Shown here piece after piece: positions 8,237 through 14,259 of a stretch of 64,000 nt of DNA. The notes below the pieces were generated by a model. The model made no database searches. It was given only the letters and a program-made list of their open reading frames with translations, and was not told the DNA's origin. This DNA is from Flavonifractor porci. GTDB lineage: Bacteria > Bacillota > Clostridia > Oscillospirales > Oscillospiraceae. The stretch is taken from positions 62,001 to 126,000 of the forward strand of contig NZ_JBBHLB010000008.1 in the NCBI RefSeq assembly GCF_037572415.1, in the 5' to 3' direction. A program made the translations under genes and the position numbers. Every line of letters starts with the position of its first letter. The stretch's first letter is position 1.

Positions 8237-8416
8237 GTGAAACAGCTCCTGCACTGCATGATGCAGGTACAAAATATGGTTACCGTGCTTCTGACGCTGG
8301 GCTTCCTTCACCTATCCATTACCGGTCGGCTGGCTGCCGATCAGTTCCTCACCATCTTCTCTGTGGTCATCGCCTTTTATTTTGGAAGCCAATCCCAGAA
8401 AAATCAATCTGCATAA
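8237..8416 (+). CDS. Small membrane protein, 59 residues
   Basis: GTG start at 8237 preceded by GTGAGGTG at 6 bases. An in-frame ATG at 8186 falls inside the preceding terminator and is rejected. One or two hydrophobic helices (MVTVLLTLGFLHLSI and FLTIFSVVIAFYFGSQ) and a short polar tail SQKNQSA. The second helix ending FYFGSQ resembles small holin-like or phage-derived membrane proteins, but no function can be assigned. Confidence 0.55.
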   Translation: MKQLLHCMMQVQNMVTVLLTLGFLHLSITGRLAADQFLTIFSVVIAFYFGSQSQKNQSA

Positions 8417-8419
8417 TAC

Positions 8420-8450
8420 AAGCGGCCGCCTACCGGCGGCCGCTTCTTTT
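8420..8450. terminator. Bidirectional terminator
   Basis: AAGCGGCCGCC / GGCGGCCGCTT stem with TACC loop followed by CTTTTCTTT on the plus strand; shared by the converging small membrane protein gene and the P-loop ATPase gene. Confidence 0.75.
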
Positions 8451-8452
8451 CT

Positions 8453-9541
8453 TTATACCTGCTCCAGTGCCAGGAAATCCTTTATGATCTCCTCCCCCCG
8501 GGCGTGGACCCGGTCAAAGTCCACATGGGGATTGTAGATGGCCTCCAGCTCATCGTGCATGGCCTTGGCCTGGGCCAGGGCATCCACCGCCTCCTCCATC
8601 AGAGCGGCGGTCACCTTCCGGGCAAAACGCAGCCGGGCCCGGCTGCGCCGCAGCAGCTCGGCGTCCACCATGGCATCCAGGCGGATGCGGCGATAGGGCC
8701 GGCGGGGCCAGGGCTGCTCGGGGGTGGTGCTCACAAAAGCCAGGGACAGATCCGGGACGATCAGATGGGCCATCCGGTCGGGGAACATGGGATCAGGGCA
8801 GGCTACCACATCGTGGCCCGCCGCCATGGCCCCGGCGGCCAGACAGGTGAGCATGGTGTGGGCCAGGCCGTAGGTATCGCTCAACTCATACACCCTGCCG
8901 CATTGGGCCTCCACCGTGCCGTACTCCTTCAGCACTCCCTGCCAGGTCACCGCCCCCAGAAAACGCTGGACCGACCGGCCCGCCTGCTCCCCTTCCCGCT
9001 TCAGTTCCCGGGACAGGATGCCCTTGGCCCGCTTGGCCATCTTGGCCTCCAGGGCAGGGGTGAGCAGCAGGGCCCTGCCGTCCTCCTCCAACTGGGCGGC
9101 GGCGGTGAGGCAGCGGTAGGCCCGGGGGTAACAGGCCTTGTAGCCCTTCATGCACCCTTTCAGTTCAGTCTCCACCGCCTGGAGGCCTCCCCGGTCGTAG
9201 CACGCCCCCAGATCCACATAGCTCTCCACCAGGCCGGGATATTTGGGCTCCACCACATGAGGAGCGGTGCCATCCACCACCGCCGCGCCCAAATCAGGAA
9301 TGATGACCGCGTCCAGGGAATCAGGATCGCCGGAGCAGCGGATGTACTCCACCAAATGACCCGTCTCCTCCATGGCCCGCCCCACCTGCTTCATCAGGGT
9401 GGATTTACCGCAGCCCGGCCCGCCCTTCAAAATGCGGATGTCCCGGGCCTTCTCCGGGTCCAGCATCTGATCGTACAGAGAATAAAAGCCGGTGGGGGCG
9501 TTGGCCCCCAAGTAATAACAGATCCTTGCCTCCGCTTCCAT
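8453..9541 (-). CDS. P-loop ATPase of the PRK06851 type
   Basis: 362 residues, cytoplasmic. A clear Walker A motif GGPGCGKST lies at about residues 40-48 after the lead-in DPEKARDIRILK. No second intact Walker A is seen in the C-terminal half, although the family is often described as a duplicated NTPase. The biological role of the family is not established. The start at 9541 (MEAEARICYYLGANAPTGF) has GGAGGG upstream; the frame is open to 9613 but without a ribosome site. Its upstream neighbour is the LysR gene in the same direction, ending 68 bases before this start. Confidence 0.75.
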   Translation of the reverse strand: MEAEARICYYLGANAPTGFYSLYDQMLDPEKARDIRILKGGPGCGKSTLMKQVGRAMEETGHLVEYIRCSGDPDSLDAVIIPDLGAAVVDGTAPHVVEPKYPGLVESYVDLGACYDRGGLQAVETELKGCMKGYKACYPRAYRCLTAAAQLEEDGRALLLTPALEAKMAKRAKGILSRELKREGEQAGRSVQRFLGAVTWQGVLKEYGTVEAQCGRVYELSDTYGLAHTMLTCLAAGAMAAGHDVVACPDPMFPDRMAHLIVPDLSLAFVSTTPEQPWPRRPYRRIRLDAMVDAELLRRSRARLRFARKVTAALMEEAVDALAQAKAMHDELEAIYNPHVDFDRVHARGEEIIKDFLALEQV

Positions 9542-9609
9542 AAAAAGACCCTCCAAGAGTAAGTTTCTCACTCTCAGGGTATGCGTGGGCAGGTTGGACG
9601 GTGCGCCGG

Positions 9610-10515
9610 TCACATCTTGTCCCGGTAAAAGTAGAGCAATTCCTCCACCAGCATGGCGGCCGCCGGGGAGAGGGGGCTGGACCTGCGATAGAGCAGATAG
9701 AACTGCCGCTCCAACAGTGGGCTCTCCGGAGCAAACACCAGGATTTTGCTCTCCTGGGCCGCCTCCCGGGCAGCGCAGCCAGACAGGATGGAGATACCCA
9801 GTCCGTTCTTCACCCCCTGGAGAATGCTCTCGGTGCTCTCCAGCTGGGCTGCCATAGTCAAACTCTTAATCTCCAGGCCGATGCCCTTGAGATACAGCTC
9901 GGCCTGCTTGCGGGTGCCGGAGCCCGGCTCCCGCATCAGGAAGGGGGCGTGTCTCAGGATCTCCGGCGTCATCTGGCCCCCCAGGGCCTGGTACTCCGGG
10001 GTGTTTGGTGTGGCAATCACCAGCTGTTCCGCGAAGAAGGGGACGCACAGCAGCCCCGCTCGCTGGACCGGAGCCCCCACCAGCCCCAGCTCCGCCCCGT
10101 TTTCCACCATCCACTGGACCACCTGGCCGCTGTCCCCCTGCCGGACCTGGAAAAATACGTCGGGGTAGCGCTGGCGCAGCAGGGGCAGGATCTGGGGCAG
10201 CAGGTACTGGGAGGGCACGGTGGAGGCCGCTACCGACAGGGTCCCCGAGATGGAGGAGGCGGCGGTACGCACATCCTGGGCCGCCCGCTGACACAGCCCC
10301 AAAATCTCGGCGGCGTACCGGCTGAGTACCCGCCCGGCGGCGGTGAGCCGCAGTTCCCGGGTGGAGCGCACCACCAGCTGGGTACCCAGCTCGTCCTCCA
10401 GGGCGGCCACATGGGCGCTGACGGTGGGCTGGGTGAGATAGAGGGCCTCCGCCGCCTTGGAAAAGCTGCGCTGGCGGGCCACCTGTAAAAATGCCTCCAG
10501 TTGTTTGAATTGCAT
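9610..10515 (-). CDS. LysR-family regulator, selenium-metabolism associated
   Basis: 301 residues. N-terminal winged helix-turn-helix (residues 1-60: MQFKQLEAFLQVARQRSFSK, then ALYLTQPTVSAHVAALEDELG) and a periplasmic-binding-protein-like effector domain. It is divergently transcribed from selD with 72 bases between the starts. LysR genes beside selD/yedE/yedF in Clostridia form a recognised selenium-associated group, so a selenium- or sulfur-responsive regulator of this block is the natural inference. ATG 10515 has CGGAGG upstream; the upstream in-frame ATG at 10572 would run into the selD control region. Confidence 0.85.
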   Translation of the reverse strand: MQFKQLEAFLQVARQRSFSKAAEALYLTQPTVSAHVAALEDELGTQLVVRSTRELRLTAAGRVLSRYAAEILGLCQRAAQDVRTAASSISGTLSVAASTVPSQYLLPQILPLLRQRYPDVFFQVRQGDSGQVVQWMVENGAELGLVGAPVQRAGLLCVPFFAEQLVIATPNTPEYQALGGQMTPEILRHAPFLMREPGSGTRKQAELYLKGIGLEIKSLTMAAQLESTESILQGVKNGLGISILSGCAAREAAQESKILVFAPESPLLERQFYLLYRRSSPLSPAAAMLVEELLYFYRDKM

Positions 10516-10587
10516 GATAAGCCTCCGATTGCTTTTTTCGTTGAAATAAGATACACTGTTGCTAACAAACACTCAGGGGGTGATGAG
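10516..10587. promoter_or_regulatory. Divergent control region between the LysR gene and selD
   Basis: 72 bases separate the two starts. LysR-type regulators usually bind such shared regions and control both directions. AT-rich stretches such as GAAATAAGATACACT lie in the centre and the segment ends with GGGGGTGATGAG, the selD ribosome site. No convincing full sigma-A promoter could be picked by eye. Confidence 0.45.
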
Positions 10588-11631
10588 ATGCCGTATGAGA
10601 AGCTGCGCCTGACCGCCATGACCACGGCCGGTGGGTGAGGTGCCAAAATAGGGCCGGGTGTCCTAAAGAATGTATTGGCGGGCCTGCCCAAAGCGGCGGA
10701 CCCTAACCTGCTGGTGGGTTATGACTCCAGCGACGACGCCGCCGTCTACAAGGTCAGTCCTGACGTGGCTATGATCCAGACGGTGGACTTCTTCCCTCCG
10801 GTGGTGGACGACCCCTATACCTTCGGGCAGATTGCCGCCACCAACGCCCTCTCCGACGTATACGCCATGGGGGGCGAGCCCCGGCTGGCCATGAATCTGC
10901 TGGCCTTCCCCTCCTGCCTGCCTGTGGAGGCGGTGGGGGATATTTTGGCAGGGGGCGCTTCCAAGGTGACTGAGGCCGGAGCGGTCATCGCCGGCGGCCA
11001 CAGCATTGAGGATCAGGAGCCCAAATACGGCCTGTGCGTCACCGGGCTGGTCCATCCCCGCCGCATCCTCACCAACAGCGGTGCAAAGGTGGGAGATATC
11101 CTGGTGCTCACCAAAGCACTGGGCGCCGGCGTGCTGTCCACCGCCGCCAAGGCCGAGCTGCTGAAGGAGGCCGACTACAAACACATGGTGGAACTGATGA
11201 CCACCCTGAACAAGTACGCCGCCCAGGCGGTGGGGCCCCTTTCCCTCAGCGCCTGCACCGACATCACCGGCTTCGGTCTGGTGGGCCATGTGAAGGAAAT
11301 GGCGGAGGGCAGTGGTACCACCATGGAGCTGTGGGCGGGTAAGGTGCCCATCGTGCCCAAGGCTTTGGAGCTGGCACGGGACGGCATCATCCCCGCCGGC
11401 GCCTACCGCAACATGGACTTTACCGCCGGCGACACCCTGGAGGACTCCGCGGTCCCCCGGGAGGTGCTGGACTGTCTCTACGACCCGCAGACCGCCGGCG
11501 GACTGCTGTTCAGCGTGCCCGAGCGCCAGCTCCACGCCCTCATGGGCCGGATGATGGACGCCGGGGTGCCCGCCGTGGCCGTGGGCGCGGTACGTCCCAG
11601 AGGAGAAAAATTTGTTCATATCAAACCGTAA
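10588..11631 (+). CDS. selD: Selenide, water dikinase SelD, itself a selenoprotein (UGA at codon 17)
   Basis: Makes selenophosphate from selenide and ATP for selenocysteine and selenouridine synthesis. 347 residues when the TGA at 10636-10638 is read as selenocysteine: the context Gly-Gly-Sec-Gly-Ala-Lys (Sec17, Lys20) is exactly the SelD active site, where other species have Cys or Sec before GAK. The rest is full length and uninterrupted (LLVGYDSSDDAAVYKV, NALSDVYAMGGEP, GAVIAGGHSIED, TDITGFGLVGH). Starting after the TGA would remove the catalytic residues. A hairpin fitting a bacterial SECIS follows. It heads a selenium block with yedE, yedF and a DUF3343 gene, although a terminator separates it from yedE. 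Confidence 0.95.
10639..10680 (+). promoter_or_regulatory. Candidate SECIS hairpin of selD
   Basis: Directly after the UGA: lower stem GCCAA (10642-10646) with TTGGC (10675-10679), upper stem AGGG (10650-10653) with TCCT (10661-10664), apical loop CCGGGTG. Distance and G-rich apical loop fit the bacterial SelB-binding element, which lies inside the coding sequence just 3' of the UGA. Confidence 0.6.
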
Positions 11632-11635
11632 GCCG

Positions 11636-11672
11636 ACAAAGGGCTGCCGCACGTTGTGCGGCAGCCCTTTGT
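11636..11672 (+). terminator. Intrinsic terminator after selD
   Basis: ACAAAGGGCTGCCGCAC / GTGCGGCAGCCCTTTGT stem with three-base loop, followed by GCGTTTTCC. Confidence 0.75.
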
Positions 11673-11743
11673 GCGTTTTCCCATTATACCTCTCTTTATT
11701 GATTTTTTCTATATCTTTCATTTCATTTATGGAAAATTTGTAT

Positions 11744-11772
11744 TTCAAATTTTTACACACCGGCGCTATAAT
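11744..11772 (+). promoter_or_regulatory. Promoter candidate of yedE
   Basis: Perfect -10 TATAAT (11767-11772) with weak -35 TTCAAA at 17-base spacing, inside a strongly AT-rich 100-base stretch about 57 bases before the yedE start. The weak -35 would suit an activated promoter. Confidence 0.5.
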
Positions 11773-11828
11773 CTGCTTAAGAGAAAGTTTGTTTGCTTTC
11801 CTGAAAATTTTTTTGAGAGGTGTTGTGT

Positions 11829-12902
11829 GTGACAAAGCTCAAAGAGCACCTGCCGGTCATTCTGGCCGGACTGGTGGTAGGCATCGCCTCGGTGGTGCTG
11901 GTCGCCCTGGGCAACCCGGTGAACATGGGCTTCTGTATTGCCTGCTTCCTGCGGGACATCGCCGGCGGCGTGGGGATGCACCAGGCGGCCATTGTGCAGT
12001 ACATCCGGCCTGAGATCATCGGTCTGGTGCTGGGCGCCATGATCATGGCTCTGGCGGGCAAGGAGTTCAAGGTGCGGGGCGGCTCCTCCCCCATGACCCG
12101 GTTCGTGCTGGGCTTCTGCGTCATGGTGGGCGCCCTCATGTTCCTGGGCTGCCCCCTGCGGATGGTGATTCGCCTGGGCGGCGGCGACGGAAATGCCATC
12201 CTGGGCCTGGCCGGCTTCATCATCGGCATTTTCGTGGGCACCCTGTTCCTGAAGTCCGGCTTCTCCCTCAAAAAGTCCCAGCCCCAGCCCAGGATCGAGG
12301 GTCTGCTCATGCCCGCCGTCAACGTGGGCCTGCTCATTCTGGTGATCGCGGCTCCCGCCTTCATCATCTTCTCCACCGAGGGCCCCGGCTCCATGCGGGC
12401 CCCCATCGCCGCCGCCCTCATCGCCGGTCTGGTGGTGGGCGCCATTGCCCAGCGCAGCCGCCTGTGCATGGCCGGCGGCATCCGTGACGCCATGATGCTC
12501 AAGGACTTCCACCTGCTGATGGGCTTCGTGGCCATCTTCGTGGCGGTGCTGGTGGGCAACCTGATCGTAGGCGGCATGGGCCTCAAGGGCGGCTTCAACC
12601 CCGGCTTTGCCGGTCAGGCCGTTGCCCACACCGACGGTCTGTGGAACCTGCTGGGCATGGTGCTGGTGGGTCTGGGCTCCGTGCTGCTGGGCGGCTGCCC
12701 CCTGCGCCAGCTCATCCTCTCCGGCAGCGGCAACAGCGACTCCTCCGTGGCCGTGCTGGGCATGGTGGTGGGCGCCGCCTTCTGCCACAACTTTGGCCTG
12801 GCCTCCTCCGCCAACGGCCCCACCTTTGCCGGTCAGATCGCCGTGATCATCGGCCTGGTGGTGGTTTGCATCATCGGCGTGACCAATACCAAGAAAGCGT
12901 GA
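11829..12902 (+). CDS. yedE: YedE-type putative selenium transporter (YeeE/YedE family)
   Basis: 357 residues, about ten membrane helices. Contains the family's conserved cysteine motifs in both halves: FCIACFLRD, FLGCPLRM, then RLCMAGGIRD and GGCPLRQL. YeeE/YedE proteins import thiosulfate or related chalcogen compounds, and the variant next to selD and yedF is linked to selenium use. The GTG at 11829 is chosen because GAGAGG lies 8 bases upstream; an in-frame GTG at 11820 overlaps that site. yedF follows after 10 bases. Confidence 0.88.
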   Translation: MTKLKEHLPVILAGLVVGIASVVLVALGNPVNMGFCIACFLRDIAGGVGMHQAAIVQYIRPEIIGLVLGAMIMALAGKEFKVRGGSSPMTRFVLGFCVMVGALMFLGCPLRMVIRLGGGDGNAILGLAGFIIGIFVGTLFLKSGFSLKKSQPQPRIEGLLMPAVNVGLLILVIAAPAFIIFSTEGPGSMRAPIAAALIAGLVVGAIAQRSRLCMAGGIRDAMMLKDFHLLMGFVAIFVAVLVGNLIVGGMGLKGGFNPGFAGQAVAHTDGLWNLLGMVLVGLGSVLLGGCPLRQLILSGSGNSDSSVAVLGMVVGAAFCHNFGLASSANGPTFAGQIAVIIGLVVVCIIGVTNTKKA

Positions 12903-12912
12903 GGTGAACAGT

Positions 12913-13116
12913 ATGAATCAAGTGGACGCCAGAGGCTATTCCTGCCCTGAGCCGGTGCTTATGACCAAAAACGCCCTGAAAAACGGCACTCCACTGGTGG
13001 TGCTGGTGGACAACGAGACTCCCCTCCAGAATATACGCCGGTTTGCCACCAACAACGGCTACCAGGTGACCTGGAAAGAGGTGGGTGAGGACTATGAGCT
13101 CACCATCACCAAGTAA
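12913..13116 (+). CDS. yedF: YedF-type TusA-like sulfur/selenium carrier
   Basis: 67 residues forming a single TusA-like domain with the signature YSCPEP (Cys11-Pro12-Glu-Pro14), the cysteine that carries sulfane sulfur or selenium. Many clostridial YedF proteins carry an extra C-terminal DsrE-like domain; this one does not. GTGAGGTG precedes the ATG at 12913. It lies between yedE and a DUF3343 gene in one transcription unit, which points to selenium trafficking towards SelD. Confidence 0.85.
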   Translation: MNQVDARGYSCPEPVLMTKNALKNGTPLVVLVDNETPLQNIRRFATNNGYQVTWKEVGEDYELTITK

Positions 13117-13354
13117 AGAGCACATCGCCACCTTCCACACCCACTTTGGGGCCCTCGCCTTCCACAAGAAGCTGAAAGCCCTGGGGGACAATGCGGTGAT
13201 GATGCCGGTGCCCCGCAAGCTGTCCGCCTCCTGCGGTACCTGCGTGAAGTTCTCCCTTCCCTTCGACCAGGCCTGGGCCGATGAGGATCTGGAGGCGGTT
13301 TACCTCCATGAGGAGGGAGACTACCAGCTGCTCTTCGAGAACGAGGAAACCTGA
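13094..13354 (+). CDS. DUF3343 putative Se/S carrier-like protein
   Basis: 86 residues. The family-typical N-terminus (ATFHTHFGALAFHKKLK) is followed by PVPRKLSASCGTC with a CxxC pair (Cys47, Cys50). DUF3343 genes commonly travel with yedE, yedF and selD, and a role as a small selenium or sulfur carrier is proposed. It overlaps the yedF end by 23 bases in another frame. Start alternatives are GTG 13085 and ATG 13094; the ATG is preferred. Confidence 0.82.
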   Translation: MSSPSPSKEHIATFHTHFGALAFHKKLKALGDNAVMMPVPRKLSASCGTCVKFSLPFDQAWADEDLEAVYLHEEGDYQLLFENEET

Positions 13355-13357
13355 GAA

Positions 13358-13392
13358 ATCCCCCCGGATGTCTTGTAGCATCCGGGGGGATT
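13358..13392 (+). terminator. Intrinsic terminator of the yedE-yedF-DUF3343 unit
   Basis: ATCCCCCCGGATG / CATCCGGGGGGAT stem with an 8-base loop, followed by TATGCTATA; the T-run is weak but the stem is strong. Confidence 0.7.
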
Positions 13393-13429
13393 ATGCTATA
13401 CTAAATAAAAAAATGGGGGAGCGGACGCA

Positions 13430-14047
13430 ATGGACACCATGATCATCGGCATCGCCGGAGGCACCGGCTCGGGCAAAACCACCCTGACTCTGGGTCTGAA
13501 GGAGCGCTTTGGGGACGCGGTCTCCATCCTCTACCACGACAACTACTACAAGCAGCACGACGAGATGCCCTATGAGGAGCGGTGCAAGCTGAACTACGAC
13601 CACCCGGATGCCTTCGATACCCAGCGTCTGGTGGACGATCTGGACGCCCTGCGCCGGGGGGAAACGGTGTACAGCCCCACCTACGACTACACCATGCACA
13701 ACCGGGCAGCCGAGACGGTGGAGGTCCGCCCCGCCAGAGTCATTCTGGTGGAGGGCATCCTCATCTTTGTGGAGCCCGCCCTGCGGGAGCGGATGGACAT
13801 CAAGCTCTTTGTGGACACCGACGCCGACGTGCGCATCCTCCGCCGCATTATGCGGGACGTAAAGCAGCGGGGCCGCTCCCTGGACTCAGTGGTTCAGCAG
13901 TACCTCAACACCGTCAAGCCCATGCACGAGCAATTCGTGGAGCCCTCCAAGCGGTATGCCGACCTGATCGTGCCCGAGGGCGGCCGCAACCAGGTGGCCA
14001 TGGATATGATCATTCAGCGCATCCGTAGCCATATCGCCCTGGAGTAA
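13430..14047 (+). CDS. udk: Uridine kinase
   Basis: Phosphorylates uridine and cytidine to UMP/CMP in pyrimidine salvage; cytoplasmic. 205 residues, the usual length. P-loop GGTGSGKT at residues 10-17, the substrate segment YHDNYYKQHDEMPYEER, PTYDYTMHNR, and the lid-like region DTDADVRILRRIMRDVKQRGRS. GGGGGAG precedes the ATG by 7 bases. It stands alone between two terminators. Confidence 0.97.
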   Translation: MDTMIIGIAGGTGSGKTTLTLGLKERFGDAVSILYHDNYYKQHDEMPYEERCKLNYDHPDAFDTQRLVDDLDALRRGETVYSPTYDYTMHNRAAETVEVRPARVILVEGILIFVEPALRERMDIKLFVDTDADVRILRRIMRDVKQRGRSLDSVVQQYLNTVKPMHEQFVEPSKRYADLIVPEGGRNQVAMDMIIQRIRSHIALE

Positions 14048-14060
14048 CCTATATTTTCCC

Positions 14061-14097
14061 AAAAAAGGGGACCTGCCGTACGACAGGTCCCCTTTTC
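14061..14097. terminator. Bidirectional terminator between udk and the first BlaR1 operon
   Basis: AAAAGGGGACCTG / CAGGTCCCCTTTT inverted repeat with A-run on the left and T-run on the right; serves the converging udk and 53-residue protein genes. Confidence 0.82.
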
Positions 14098-14259
14098 TTA
14101 TTGAAACCGGTAGCCCTTTTGCTGCAAACTCTGGAGAAAGCCCATGAAATGGCCGTGGTCCCAAAAGTTCAGCAGCCGCCAGCCCTCCATGGGGTGGAAG
14201 GAGACGATGCGGGCCTCATCCTCCAGCCACAGCCGGTGGACCCTCTCTGTTGCCATCAT
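14098..14259 (-). CDS. Small protein of 53 residues, coupled to blaR1
   Basis: Begins MMATERVHRLWLEDEARIVS and ends FLQSLQQKGYRFQ. Its first ATG shares four bases (ATGA) with the stop of the upstream BlaR1 gene, the classic translational coupling arrangement. No signal peptide or membrane helix; rich in Trp, Phe, His and Arg. I do not recognise a named family. The stop (14098-14100) lies against the terminator, so the reading frame fills exactly the space left between blaR1 and the terminator, which supports it being real. Confidence 0.6.
   Translation of the reverse strand: MMATERVHRLWLEDEARIVSFHPMEGWRLLNFWDHGHFMGFLQSLQQKGYRFQ

Noticed and set aside
10636..10638. TGA near the start of selD as a disabling mutation
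   Set aside because: The codon stands exactly at the Sec/Cys position of the SelD active site, the remainder of the gene is intact, and a SECIS-like hairpin follows.
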